NCBI RefSeq assembly: GCF_039542305.1
Contig: NZ_BAABHW010000007.1
Span: 1 to 64,000 of the forward strand
Origin: Roseibacterium beibuensis
GTDB taxonomy: Bacteria; Pseudomonadota; Alphaproteobacteria; Rhodobacterales; Rhodobacteraceae
Direction: 5' to 3'
Length of the DNA: 64,000 nt
In this document: positions 1-8,316 of the stretch, piece by piece
Numbering within the stretch: the first letter of the stretch is position 1
Layout: each line of letters begins with the position of its first letter
Program-made: the position numbers and the translations under genes
The notes under the pieces: model-generated
Told to the model about the DNA's origin: nothing
Seen by the model: the letters and a program-made list of their open reading frames with translations, nothing else
The model's database searches: none

Positions 1-46
1 TCAGGATGAACGCCTTCTGCGCCTCCGTGAACTTCGATGCCTTCAT
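1..46 (-). CDS. IS3-family transposase OrfA, N-terminal fragment (runs off the window)
   Basis: The minus strand reads MKASKFTEAQKAFIL from the ATG at 46 to the window edge. This is the typical opening of the helix-turn-helix OrfA subunit of IS3-type transposases. Only about 15 residues are visible, so intactness and the OrfAB frameshift cannot be judged. Confidence 0.75.
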   Translation of the reverse strand, partial: MKASKFTEAQKAFIL

Positions 47-99
47 GCGATTCCGCTCCTCTCCCAGCCTGGGAAACTTAGCGGAAAACTCCAGCTTCA
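1..99 (-). mobile_element. End of an IS3-family insertion sequence, cut by the window edge
   Basis: The first bases encode, on the minus strand, the start of an IS3-type transposase orfA. Upstream of that ATG lies a short leader and the stretch whose minus-strand reading is TGAAGCTGGAGTTTTCCGC (81-99), which looks like a terminal inverted repeat of this family because it starts with TG. The other end lies outside the window, so neither the repeat nor a target-site duplication can be confirmed. The boundary at 99 is an inference. Confidence 0.5.
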
Positions 100-710
100 A
101 CCGATCCAATTTTCAGGGAGCAGAGCACTCGGCTGTCCAGCCCATGTTTTGGCGGCTGGACCGCAGAAGAGTATGGTGAGCTGGGCCTTCACGCATGGAC
201 CGTGCCCAAGTCTCGAAGCGCTTGGCGCCCTGTCTGCTCGTCGCGACCGCGCTTTGCCTTCCGGTGCCGTCATTCGGATACTGTCACCCGAGCGACCCGA
301 CGGGGTTTTGGCGCTGCTTTCGCCTTCGGGAGAATATCTCGAAATTACGCGAGCAGGTCCTCGCGGCTCGGGGCAAGCGGGAAGAAACGGCCTAGCCAGA
401 GATGATCCAGGTCTGGGACGAGCTTTAAGAGGCCCATATCCGCAAGGGCCTGAATCACGCTGCGAAGTGCGATCTTTTCTCTACGACCTATAGGATGCGG
501 CAGTTCTGAAGTCAGGCTAGGATTCGCCAGCATGACGTCGAGGACGTGCTTGAACCCTGAGGGCCATAGCCCGCCTGGAGCCTTCTTCCATGCCGGACAG
601 TGGAGATTCATTCGGACCGGGTGTCGACATCACCGCTTTGGGATGTGAAGGTGGTATCATCGCCCATCGACCAGGCTCGAGCGAACCAGGACCATAGTCA
701 GACCGAGGAG
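100..710. other. Stretch without a convincing gene
   Basis: Several short overlapping reading frames exist on both strands but none has a good ribosome binding site together with a recognisable product. One minus-strand frame (about 345-611, ending LAPSREDLLA) has a protein-like composition and could be the tail of a deleted gene. I read the stretch as debris between the insertion sequence and the next gene. Confidence 0.4.
195..395 (+). CDS. Possible small secreted protein (66 aa)
   Basis: The frame begins with a basic N-terminus followed by a hydrophobic core (LAPCLLVATALCLPVPS) that resembles a signal peptide with a cleavage site after PSFG. The rest is short, contains two Cys and ends in a charged helix-like tail. 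No clear Shine-Dalgarno sequence precedes the ATG and I recognise no family. It lies in a rearranged stretch, so it may be spurious. Confidence 0.22.
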   Translation: MDRAQVSKRLAPCLLVATALCLPVPSFGYCHPSDPTGFWRCFRLRENISKLREQVLAARGKREETA

Positions 711-1253
711 ATGACCGTGTCGATCTTGCAGCGTCTTTTGTCATTCGAGAGCCCCGCGGGGCGGCTCGAGTTCATCCTGGTCTACGCGATCACCTCGATC
801 GTGGTCTCCATCGGTCTCTTCATGCCTGCCGATTTCACGATCTCCGGCAATCCTTACCTCGTCTTCTTCGGCTTTCTCGGGGTCTTTTTCCTCTCTTTCG
901 CAGCCTACTTCGCCGTGTTCTGCCGCAGGTTCCAGGACACCGCGCTTGCCGAAGCCCTGTTCATCGGCTGGCTCGCGTCCCAGGTCGTGATCGTGGTCTT
1001 CGGCCCGTCCGCCGCCACCCTGGATCCGGCTGCCGGCATCATTCCCCTGCTCGTGGCCGCCTGCGGCATCTTCAACCTGGTGATGATCGACATCCTTGCG
1101 GTCGTTCCGGGCCGGGCCTTCTTCACGCGCTTGCGAAGAGCGGAAGATCCGCCCCGTCCGGAGCAACCTCGGGTTCGGCCGGCGTCGCCTGCTCTGCCTC
1201 CAGTGTCAGCTTCGGCTTGTTCATGGTGCGCTCGTCGCTCTCCATCTTCGTGA
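711..1253 (+). CDS. Small integral membrane protein, DUF805-like, with a scrambled C-terminus
   Basis: The first ~140 residues hold about four hydrophobic segments. The GRLEF motif near the first helix and a CRRFQDTALAEA stretch between helices recall DUF805 membrane proteins (function unknown). The sequence GAGGAG touches the ATG at 711; the GTG at 717 has the better spacing to it and could be the true start. From about 1123 the frame runs antisense through the end of a helicase gene and becomes Pro/Arg-rich and unstructured, so the native C-terminus was probably lost at a recombination point. Confidence 0.5.
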   Translation: MTVSILQRLLSFESPAGRLEFILVYAITSIVVSIGLFMPADFTISGNPYLVFFGFLGVFFLSFAAYFAVFCRRFQDTALAEALFIGWLASQVVIVVFGPSAATLDPAAGIIPLLVAACGIFNLVMIDILAVVPGRAFFTRLRRAEDPPRPEQPRVRPASPALPPVSASACSWCARRSPSS

Positions 1254-1836
1254 GGATCGACTTGCCCATGCGACCATCGAGCGTGCCGGGAATGAACATG
1301 TAGCCGACATCGCAGTTCTGCGTATGGCCGGTCCGCCACATCCGGTCTTCAAGCTGGATCATGTCAGCGGGGTTCCAGTCAGGCTCGACGGTGCGCATCA
1401 CGTTGGCGCGGATGAGCGTGATCCCTTTGATGCCCGAGCGTGACAGGATCATTACCCGCTTGCTCTCGTCCTGCTGGAGGGCGTCGACAGTCGGCTGACA
1501 TTTTCTCGACTTTGTGGAGCCGTCGAACGTCAAGACGGATCCCGGGAAAACGGCTTCGATCTGGGCCTTTATCGTCTCGATCACCGACTTGTGGTGCGCG
1601 AAGATGACCATCTTCGGCCGCTCCTGCGTATCCATGAAAGCCAGTTCCCATTGGCGCAGCTCCTCGATAAGGGCCGCGGTCGCATAGGGTGCCTTCACGT
1701 CGCCGAGGTTGCGTCGCACCCGGGCGATTTCCTGGAAATCCGATCTGTCTTTCGGGATGCGGGCCATGAGGTCAATGACGAGCGCTGCCCGGGACGAGTT
1801 AAGGCGACAAGGGATGTCGATGCGCGCGAGCTTTTA
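1123..1836 (-). pseudogene. SNF2/DEAD-type helicase, C-terminal fragment
   Basis: The readable frame matches the second RecA lobe of an SNF2-like helicase. PKMVIFAHHKSVIETI corresponds to motif IV, SRSGIKGITLI to motif V, and DMIQLEDRMWRTGHTQ to motif VI, where the final arginine-finger region usually reads QAEDRxHRIGQ. The frame stays open upstream of the ATG at 1767 to a TAA at about 1834-1836, and the N-terminal lobe with Walker A and DEXH motifs is absent. The gene is therefore cut at its 5' end. Such helicases are common on plasmids and integrative elements. The fragment is unlikely to be active. Confidence 0.7.
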
Positions 1837-1887
1837 GCGTTAAGGATCCCAAGGCAGTAAGCCGCTCTTTCAGGCGGCCCTTTACTG

Positions 1888-2340
1888 TCAGGCTGCCACC
1901 GGGATCGATCTCGTCCCTTCCGCCGGTTCCCGGAGCAGATCAGGAAGCGTGCTCCAGAAACCGAGAATGAGGCCCCATACCGTTTCGGAGATCTCGGACA
2001 GAAGCCAGACCGACAGGATCAGGTTCACGATGGCTGCGACGAGGACGAAACGCCAGGTCCACAGATGCGCGCGCAGGTCGGCTGAGCGCGCCTTCAGTCC
2101 GAAAGCGGCCAGGGCGAGAACCGGCATGGGCGGCAGAAGGGGGATGAGGGCCGGAACGAGAGCGATCTCGTGGATCTCCCGATCGACAAGCCAGGACGTC
2201 AACCTTCTGTCGAGCCACGGGGGCAGCCTCAGGCTTCCGATCGCTTGGCCGGCCGCAGCACGTCCGCAGGTCGGGCACCGCTCCCGTGCGAGACCCAGGC
2301 CAAGGCAGGTCGGGCAGGTTCGCTTCCCCTGGCGGGTCAT
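1888..2340 (-). CDS. Zinc-ribbon membrane protein (150 aa)
   Basis: The ATG at 2340 overlaps the stop of the upstream TM2 gene as ATGA, which fixes the start and implies translational coupling. Residues ~6-28 carry two CPTC/CPTCG knuckles (TCPTCLGLGLARERCPTCGRA), a four-Cys zinc ribbon. After a linker come two or three hydrophobic segments. No specific family is recognised. Pairing with a GYF/TM2 protein suggests a small membrane complex of unknown role. Confidence 0.65.
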   Translation of the reverse strand: MTRQGKRTCPTCLGLGLARERCPTCGRAAAGQAIGSLRLPPWLDRRLTSWLVDREIHEIALVPALIPLLPPMPVLALAAFGLKARSADLRAHLWTWRFVLVAAIVNLILSVWLLSEISETVWGLILGFWSTLPDLLREPAEGTRSIPVAA

Positions 2341-2945
2341 GCCGGCCGCGTCTGTGCCGCAATGTAGGCCTGGTGGCGATCGCGGAGCTCCTTGGCCTTG
2401 GTGTAGGCGTCGATCATCGACCAGATGTTGATGATCCAACCGAGGAAGACGAGCCAGAGCAGAATGCAGCCCAGGATCATCAGGAAGCCCTTGCCGACAT
2501 CGCCGTTATAGAACTGGCCAAGTCCGACGAAAAGGAAGGACAGCAAGAGCGCCAGCCCGGGCGACTTGTTTGCGCCCGGATCCACCAGCGCCGCGGGCTG
2601 TTGAAAGGTATTGGTGACCTGGACGACCGTACTGCGATCGCTTGCGGTCGCGACCTGCGGCTCCGGCCCGGGCTGGGGCACAGGCGCCGGCTGGAAAAAC
2701 TTCCGGATCGCGACATCCATCTCGGCAGCAACCCATTCCGCGCTGGCCTCCCGGCGGATCTCCGTGTCCGGCTCAAGACGGCCATCCTCGGCAAAGGCCT
2801 TGAGCTGGTGGCCGGTATAGGGGCCGTAGTCGCGCCCATCGACGCGCATGAACCACTGGCCATCCAGGGGGTGGGGTGGTGCGGTTGGCGGTGCGTCGGC
2901 CGACCGGGTGGCCGGCAGGGCGCCGTCTTGTCGATCGTCATTCAT
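2337..2945 (-). CDS. GYF_2-TM2 domain membrane protein (202 aa)
   Basis: Residues ~25-75 form a GYF_2-type domain (WFMRVDGRDYGPYTGHQL, then EWVAAEM), normally a proline-rich peptide binder. A Pro/Gln-rich linker follows, then a TM2 domain (~130-195) with two membrane helices and the GQFYNGDVGKGF turn. The ATG at 2945 is preferred over 2960 because GAGGA lies nine bases before it. The gene is the first of a two-gene unit with the zinc-ribbon protein. TM2 proteins are widespread and poorly characterised; a signalling or envelope role is only a guess. Confidence 0.75.
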   Translation of the reverse strand: MNDDRQDGALPATRSADAPPTAPPHPLDGQWFMRVDGRDYGPYTGHQLKAFAEDGRLEPDTEIRREASAEWVAAEMDVAIRKFFQPAPVPQPGPEPQVATASDRSTVVQVTNTFQQPAALVDPGANKSPGLALLLSFLFVGLGQFYNGDVGKGFLMILGCILLWLVFLGWIINIWSMIDAYTKAKELRDRHQAYIAAQTRPA

Positions 2946-3058
2946 GTTGTCGTTCCTCATGGTTGTCACGGGCAATTTTTGTCTCCGCGTTGCCGATCTG
3001 AAAGGCTTGCGCCTGGAGGTCGGCCCCGATTGGACACGGGTGTTGCCGGTTTGCGTCG

Positions 3059-3634
3059 TCAAAAGGCAGGGTGTTCTGGCTCCTCGTCGGGCATCATGTC
3101 GCCAAGAACGCGGAACCCGCTTTCGTAACCGAAGAGATCGCGCAGGATCATCGCGCTGGCCGGACCGGTCTCGATATGCATGCGCTCCATCATGTCCCGC
3201 TCTTTCTCGGCGCGCTCCTCCTCGCTCTCGTAGCGCGGCTTGCGGATGGATCTGCTCTCGTCGATCTTCAGGATCGCCTTGCGGATATCGGGGTCGAAGA
3301 AGGAGGTCTTGCCCTCTTCTGGGCCGGGCTCCTGCGCATCGGGGAGGGTGCGTCGATCCCGCGCCTCGCTCACAAGCATCGGTGAGGGGCAATCGAAGCT
3401 TCCGGCCAAGGTTCGACCCCTGATCTTCTCACGGGTGACGAGCCGGTATCCCTTCCGCCCGTTCGCGGCAGCCTGCATGGCGCGTTCGATGATGCCGGTG
3501 GGGTTGCGATAGAGGCCCTTGGCGAACCGGGTCACGGCATCGCGGTTCTCCAGCCCGGTCGCGAGCGCAAGCGGATCGATGCTCAGGCTGAGCAGGCAAA
3601 GCCGCTGGTCGCCTTCATGATCGAGGTACATCAT
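3059..3634 (-). CDS. Hypothetical protein, probably truncated at the 5' end
   Basis: About 190 residues with no recognised domain. The first half contains RNPTGIIERAMQAAANGRKGYRLVTREKI, a mixed helical stretch; the second half is very charged (SEEERAEKERDMMERMH). Coding-like sequence in the same frame extends upstream of the Met-Met start to about 3670, so the original N-terminus may have been removed by rearrangement. It runs the same way as the TM2 pair but is separated by more than 100 bases. Function unknown. Confidence 0.45.
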   Translation of the reverse strand: MMYLDHEGDQRLCLLSLSIDPLALATGLENRDAVTRFAKGLYRNPTGIIERAMQAAANGRKGYRLVTREKIRGRTLAGSFDCPSPMLVSEARDRRTLPDAQEPGPEEGKTSFFDPDIRKAILKIDESRSIRKPRYESEEERAEKERDMMERMHIETGPASAMILRDLFGYESGFRVLGDMMPDEEPEHPAF

Positions 3635-4199
3635 GCCGAGGGCCCAGACGAGCCTCGGATGGGAAACGTATTGCGGCGCACAGCAGTTTCGCCCAGCCGC
3701 ACTTCTTCCCGCTTCTCATGCGAAGTACCGCGACTTCACTCGGGACCTGTGTCATTCCGGTACGCTTTGATCTTGGTCTGCTCTGGATGTCGGCTTCTAG
3801 CTTGGCTGTGTGGCACAATCTTCACCGCAGCGAACTTCCGCTTTCCGCCCCCTATGTAGACCACGTATGGCTCAACTGGGTGATTTTGGCGGAATGTCCG
3901 CTTCGGTGTTGAGGCAACCGGGAACAACGGCGTGAAGGCCCTTGATGTCAGACCGTTGACGGCTTCTGAGGTGCGGAAACCATCTTGGCCAGTTTGAGGA
4001 GGGCCGTGGCGGCGGCAGCGCGCGGCACTTTATCGTTTGCGCCGATGGGCCACGCAAGCGCAACTGCTTCGAAGCCGGCTTGTGGTGTAGCCGGGTGAAT
4101 AGGATTTCGACCTTCGTCCGTTACTTCGTTAAGGTCACGGACTGATGGGGCTTTGCGATATCGCGCGCATCTTGCCTGCCGCCGCTCGCCCGCTTATGC
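3635..4199. other. Intergenic stretch, no gene seen
   Basis: Lower-GC sequence with short, unconvincing frames. It separates the scarred left end from the riboswitch and looks like degraded intergenic DNA. I see no repeat, tRNA or promoter that I can defend. Confidence 0.5.
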
Positions 4200-4365
4200 A
4201 GCGTCCGCCGGGTGCCCCGCCAAGCCGGGGAGAATCGGGAAGTCGGTGCAATACCGGCGCGGGCCCGCCGCTGTGACGGGGATGCCGCAGGCACGATGCC
4301 ACTGGAGCGATCCGGGAAGGCGCCTGCGCGCAGATGACCCGAAGCCAGAAGACCGGCCCGGCAAG
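4200..4365 (+). promoter_or_regulatory. Cobalamin (B12) riboswitch
   Basis: The conserved blocks of the class occur in order: GGTGCC (4211), AATCGGGAAGTCGGTG (4233-4248), CGCCGCTGTGA (4266-4276, the B12 box region), GCCACTGG (4298-4305) and GGGAAGGC followed by GACCCGAAGCCAGAAGACCGGCC (ending ~4357). It ends about 55 bases before bluB, so it should repress bluB when cobalamin is sufficient, either by occluding the ribosome site (AGGAGG at ~4408) or by termination. Ends are approximate. Confidence 0.9.
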
Positions 4366-4418
4366 ATGGCCGCCCCGCGTGGAACCCGAGGCGGCGCTGT
4401 CAAACCAGGAGGGCCACC

Positions 4419-5105
4419 ATGCCCGACACCGCCCCGGCGGCGCCCGCATCCGCGCGCCGCTTTACCCCAGAAGACCGCGACACGATCCACGACCTGATCC
4501 GCAACCGCCGAGACGTGCGCGACGAGTTCCGCCCCGACCCGATCCCCGACGACGTCCTGCGGCGCATCCTCGACGCCGCCCATCACGCGCCGTCCGTGGG
4601 GTTCATGCAACCGTGGAATTTCATTCTCATCCGTGACCTCGAGCGTCGCCGCGCCGTGCATCGCGTCTTCGAGGCCGCGAATGCCGAGGCCGAGGCGATG
4701 TTCCCAGAGGGTATCCGCAGCACCTATCGCGGCCTCAAGCTCGAAGGCATCCTGAAAGCGCCGCTGAACATCGCCGTCACCTGCGACCGCGACCGCTGCG
4801 GGCCGGTGGTTCTGGGCCGTACCCACAACCCCGAGATGGATCTCTATTCCTCGGTTTGCGCGGTTCAGAACCTGTGGCTTGCCGCGCGCGCCGAGAATGT
4901 CGGCGTGGGTTGGGTCAGCATCTACAACGAGCCCGACCTGCGCCGGATCCTCGCGCTGCCCGACCACGTGGCGATCGTGGCCTACCTGTGTGTCGGGTTT
5001 GTGGATGACTTCTATCCCGCGCCCGAACTGGCCCTCAAGGGCTGGCGCCAACGCCTGCCATTGGACGCGGTCGTAATGGATGAGATCTGGCAAGAGGACC
5101 ACTGA
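4419..5105 (+). CDS. bluB: 5,6-dimethylbenzimidazole synthase BluB
   Basis: BluB cannibalises reduced FMN with oxygen to make 5,6-dimethylbenzimidazole, the lower ligand of cobalamin. The 228-residue protein has the flavin-destructase form of the nitroreductase fold: RNRRDVRDEF at ~28-37 binds the flavin phosphate, AAHHAPSVGFMQPWNF (~53-68) and LYSSVCAVQNLWLAARAENVGVGWVSIY (~148-175) are BluB signatures. Length is typical. The ATG at 4419 follows AGGAGGGCCACC. The upstream B12 riboswitch supports the function directly. Confidence 0.93.
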   Translation: MPDTAPAAPASARRFTPEDRDTIHDLIRNRRDVRDEFRPDPIPDDVLRRILDAAHHAPSVGFMQPWNFILIRDLERRRAVHRVFEAANAEAEAMFPEGIRSTYRGLKLEGILKAPLNIAVTCDRDRCGPVVLGRTHNPEMDLYSSVCAVQNLWLAARAENVGVGWVSIYNEPDLRRILALPDHVAIVAYLCVGFVDDFYPAPELALKGWRQRLPLDAVVMDEIWQEDH

Positions 5106-5570
5106 ACCACAACGCGGCGGTGGGGCTTGGGGCCCTGCCGCCCAGCATGAAGTCCACCTCCGCATCCTCTTGCTGCAACAAAAAATACGTGTGCGCTGCC
5201 GTCTGTTGCACCTCCGATACCGCCAACCAAGGGGGTGAGATCGCGTACTTATTCGCCCGGAAGACCGTAAAGTTCGCCAACCTCCGGTTCCATTGCAAAG
5301 AATGGAGCCGAACATGCCCTCGACCCGAATGATTGGCGGCCTTTCTTGAGACGTAAGCGGACAACACCGGATAACCGTCGTGAAACCTCTGTTTCTCCTC
5401 GCCGTCCGGTATGACAGGCTGCCGCGCATCGACGCGGACCGTCTCAGGCAGGTTGTTTGCGCATCTGTCCGCACGTGCGTTTGCGGATCGTCCGGACAGC
5501 GGCAAGATCCCTCTGGGTCCAAATCGGCAAGGTGAGTGGACGCCGGTCTTTGGTCCTTTCTCAGACTCAA
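5106..5570. other. Intergenic stretch, no gene seen
   Basis: Frames on both strands are short or lack start signals. A minus-strand frame reading through LLQQEDAEVDFMLGGRAPSP may be an old gene remnant, but I cannot assign it. Confidence 0.45.
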
Positions 5571-5571
5571 A

Positions 5572-5597
5572 ACGCCCCGCGATTTCACGCAGGGCGT
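5572..5597 (-). terminator. Rho-independent terminator after the CsbD gene
   Basis: ACGCCCCGCG (5572-5581) pairs with CGCAGGGCGT (5588-5597) with one mismatch. On the minus strand the hairpin is followed by TTTT, at the right place to end the CsbD transcript. Confidence 0.75.
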
Positions 5598-5620
5598 CTT
5601 GTGGTGGGTCTGCAGGTCAA

Positions 5621-5818
5621 TCAGACCTTGGCCAGAATATCGTCGACCGTCTTGCGAACCTCTTCCTTGGATTGGCCCAGCTTCTGCTGAAGCACGCCTT
5701 CCATCTGTTCGCGGTCGCCCTTGGCTTCTTCGAGATCGTTGTCGGTCAGCTCGCCGTAGTGTTCACGCAGCTGGCCCTTGATCTCGGTCCATTTGCCTTC
5801 GATCTGGTCGCGGTTCAT
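5621..5818 (-). CDS. CsbD-family stress protein (65 aa)
   Basis: MNRDQIEGKWTEIKGQLREH is the hallmark start of CsbD proteins, small acidic helical proteins induced by general stress sigma factors in many bacteria; their molecular role is unsettled. The Met at 5818 is chosen over 5824 because AGGAGA sits seven bases before it. It lies 30 bases after the acidic membrane-anchored protein gene and probably shares that gene's EcfG-type promoter. Confidence 0.9.
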   Translation of the reverse strand: MNRDQIEGKWTEIKGQLREHYGELTDNDLEEAKGDREQMEGVLQQKLGQSKEEVRKTVDDILAKV

Positions 5819-5848
5819 CGTCATTCTCCTATCAGCGGTAAGACTTGA

Positions 5849-6094
5849 TTACTGGTTCTGGGCGAGATCGGTGTCTTCTTCCGGCGGCTCGATCTCGAGC
5901 GTGGGAACGGTCACTTCGGTCTCGCCGACCTCGATATCCCCGGTCTCGGCCTCGAACTCGGGCATGTTGCCGCCTTCGACCGAGATTTCCGGCAGCGCGG
6001 CCTCTTCGGTCTGGTCGATATCGACAAGGTAGACGGCGGCGCCGATGGCGACGATTGCGGCGACAGCGATACCAAGAATAGGTGCGGTTTTCAT
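5849..6094 (-). CDS. Small membrane-anchored acidic protein (81 aa)
   Basis: Residues 1-25 form one hydrophobic helix (ILGIAVAAIVAIGAAVYLV) serving as an anchor or uncleaved signal. The remainder is strongly acidic, rich in Glu and Thr/Val repeats, and predicted to lie in the periplasm. Similar proteins recur in Rhodobacterales without known function. AGGAGCTAAGCC precedes the ATG. An EcfG-type promoter lies about 35 bases upstream, and CsbD follows, so it is a stress-regulon member by context. Confidence 0.75.
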   Translation of the reverse strand: MKTAPILGIAVAAIVAIGAAVYLVDIDQTEEAALPEISVEGGNMPEFEAETGDIEVGETEVTVPTLEIEPPEEDTDLAQNQ

Positions 6095-6127
6095 GGCTTA
6101 GCTCCTGTGTTGCGGTTCTGGACACTC

Positions 6128-6153
6128 AACACGGATGCCCCGTCAAAGGTTCC
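6128..6153 (-). promoter_or_regulatory. EcfG-type promoter (stress sigma factor)
   Basis: On the minus strand GGAAC (6153-6149), 17 bases, then TGTT (6131-6128). This fits the alphaproteobacterial EcfG consensus GGAAC-N16/17-CGTT with one change in the -10 box. It faces the acidic protein-CsbD pair. Confidence 0.7.
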
Positions 6154-6166
6154 CGACGGGCAGGGG

Positions 6167-6874
6167 TCACGCGAAGGTTCCGCTGTATTTGACCGGCACC
6201 GTGATGAGCTGCCTTGCAGGGCGGTCGCCGCAATGCTTCGCCAGGTCGTCATCCGTTTCGCATGCCGTGTGTCGCAATCCGGCGGCAAGGTCCCCGACGG
6301 CCTCGGCCCCCAGATGCCACCCGGCATCGCGCGGCACGCTTGTGTCTGACAAGGAGAGCGCGTCGATCCGGGCCTCATCCGTCAGCTTGCCCAAGGGGTA
6401 TTCCACCGGGTCCAGCCCGATACAGACAAGCAGATCGGCACTGTGGATGGCATGATCCACCTAATCTTCGGCCGGAAGGCCGAAGGCCCCGAGGTTCTGA
6501 GGGTGATGCGCGGGCAAGATGCCCTTGGCCTTGAAGCTGCTTGCCATCGGCATCCCGGTGCCCTGCAACAGGGCCGCCAGGTCATCCGCCGCCCTGCCCC
6601 GTGATCGCCAAAACGGGCGCATGATCGAGCGTGGCATCGGCCAGCCCGGTAACAAGGTTCGACGCCCCGGGCCCGAGCGTGGCCAGACAGGCCGCGGGCC
6701 GCCCCGTCAGGCGGCCATGAAGGTGGCCCCCTGTTCGTGGCGGCATAACACGATGTCGATCTTCGACGCCGCCAGCGCGTCCATCAGGTCGGTCGTTTCC
6801 TCGCCGGGAAGCGCGTAGACCGTGTCGATCCCGCCCGCGACAAGGCATTCGACGAAAAGCTCTGCACCTGTCAT
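6167..6874 (-). pseudogene. Acetolactate-synthase-like ThDP enzyme, decayed
   Basis: The start MTGAELFVECLVAGGIDTVYALPGEETTDL is a thiamine-diphosphate enzyme N-terminus. After 55 codons a one-base loss gives a stop (6707-6709); the neighbouring frame continues GRPAACLATLGPGASNLVTGLADA and VLAITGQ. A large internal deletion then joins to DDLAALLQGTGMPMASSFKAKG, followed by a TAG and a further frame with SADLLVCIGLDPVEYPLGK. About 235 codons remain of the usual ~550, and the ThDP-binding C-terminus is gone. It starts 11 bases after gdhA and was probably co-transcribed with it. Confidence 0.85.
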
Positions 6875-6885
6875 CACCTGCCCCC

Positions 6886-8229
6886 TCAGATCGCGCCCAT
6901 CGCGGCGATGGCCTGCGCGACCTTGCGGAACCCGGCGATGTTGGCCGCGCGGGCATAGTCGATCCGGCCACTCTGCCTGCCTTCGGCGGCGACGCGGTCA
7001 TGGATGCCCCGCATGATCTGCTTCAACTCGCCATTGACCTCCGCGGCGGTGGAAAAGCGGCGATGGCTGTTCTGGCTCATCTCCAGCCCCGAGACGGCCA
7101 CGCCCCCCGCATTCGATGCCTTGCCCGGCGCGTGGTGCAGGTCGGCGTTCTCGATCACCTCCCGCGCGACGGCGGTCAGCGGCATGTTGGCGCCTTCGGC
7201 CAGGATCTTCGCACCGTTGTCGACGATGCGTTTTGCCATCTCCTCATCCACCTCGTTCTGGGTGGCACAGGGCAGCGCGATATCGGCCTCGTGATCCCAC
7301 GGGGCACGGCCTTCCACGAACCGCGCACCGCAGCCTTTTGGCGGATCGGCGATGTCGCGGCCTTCCTGCTTGCGCTGGCGCACCCAGTCGATTGTGTCTG
7401 CCGTCAGGCCATCCTCGGCCACGAGGCTGCCCGAGGTATCCGAAAGCGTCATGACCTTGCCGCCCAGGGCGACCGCCTTCTCCGCCGCATGGGTCGCGAC
7501 GTTGCCCTTGCCCGAGATCGCGATGCGCTTGCCGCCAATCTCCTGGCCCTGTTCGGCCAGCATCGCCTCGACGAAATAGACAAGGCCATAGCCCGTCGCT
7601 TCGGTGCGCATGGCGGAGCCGCCGAAACTCTGGCCCTTGCCGGTCAAGGCGCCGGTGAACTCGCCATCTTGCGCCTTGTAGGCCGCGAAAAGCCACCCGA
7701 TCTCGCGCGTGCCGACATTGATGTCGCCCGCGGGAACATCGCGGTCCGGGCCGATATGGTGGGCCAGCTCGCGCATGAAGGCCTGGCAGAAGCGCATGAT
7801 CTCGGCATCGCTGCGGCCCGTCGGGTTGAAATCCGCGCCCCCCTTGCCGCCCCCCAGCGGCAGGCCCGTCAGCGCGTTCTTGAAGACCTGCTCGAACCCG
7901 AGGAATTTCAGGATCGACGGGTTGACTGTCGGGTGGAACCGCAGCCCGCCCTTGTAGGGTCCGATGGCGTTGGAATACTGCACCCGCCAACCCCGGTTGA
8001 CCTCGACCTCACCGGCATCGTTCTGCCAGACCACCCGGAACCCGATCACCCGATCCGGCAGGGCGAGACGGTCCAGAACGCGGGCATTGGCGAACTCCGA
8101 ATTGGCCTTCTCGATGGTGATGACGTCGCCCGCCACATGCGCAACGGCTTGGTGGAACTCGGTTTCACCGGGGCTGAGGGCTTCGACGTGGTCCATGTAG
8201 CCTTTCAGCAAATGCTCGCGGTTCGCCAT
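6886..8229 (-). CDS. gdhA: NADP-specific glutamate dehydrogenase
   Basis: Catalyses reductive amination of 2-oxoglutarate with ammonium and NADPH. The 447-residue length fits the hexameric class. The substrate-binding stretch GPYKGGLRFHPTVN (~92-105), the catalytic region LPLGGGKGGADFNP (~121-134) with its Lys, DVPAGDINVG (~163-172) and the Rossmann segment ISGKGNVATHAAEKAVALGG (~237-256) are all present. The ATG at 8229 is chosen because upstream residues lie in a terminator. It sits inside the stress cluster with no EcfG box of its own visible. Confidence 0.93.
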   Translation of the reverse strand: MANREHLLKGYMDHVEALSPGETEFHQAVAHVAGDVITIEKANSEFANARVLDRLALPDRVIGFRVVWQNDAGEVEVNRGWRVQYSNAIGPYKGGLRFHPTVNPSILKFLGFEQVFKNALTGLPLGGGKGGADFNPTGRSDAEIMRFCQAFMRELAHHIGPDRDVPAGDINVGTREIGWLFAAYKAQDGEFTGALTGKGQSFGGSAMRTEATGYGLVYFVEAMLAEQGQEIGGKRIAISGKGNVATHAAEKAVALGGKVMTLSDTSGSLVAEDGLTADTIDWVRQRKQEGRDIADPPKGCGARFVEGRAPWDHEADIALPCATQNEVDEEMAKRIVDNGAKILAEGANMPLTAVAREVIENADLHHAPGKASNAGGVAVSGLEMSQNSHRRFSTAAEVNGELKQIMRGIHDRVAAEGRQSGRIDYARAANIAGFRKVAQAIAAMGAI

Positions 8230-8267
8230 GTTGTCTTGTCTCCAATTCCGACAGTCGCGCATGAAAA

Positions 8268-8300
8268 AGGGGCGAGCGGCCGATAGGACCACTCGCCCCT
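8268..8300 (-). terminator. Terminator after the DUF1328 gene
   Basis: AGGGGCGAG (8268-8276) pairs with CTCGCCCCT (8292-8300). On the minus strand a run of five T follows. It separates the DUF1328 gene from gdhA. Confidence 0.8.
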
Positions 8301-8316
8301 GATGCAGTATTTTCGT

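Noticed and set aside
345..611. Minus-strand 88-residue frame with protein-like composition
   Set aside because: No start signal, overlaps another possible frame in scarred DNA, and no recognised family; left inside the gap description.
5035..5505. Long minus-strand frame overlapping the end of bluB
   Set aside because: Mostly antisense to bluB or in intergenic DNA; no ribosome site and no family.
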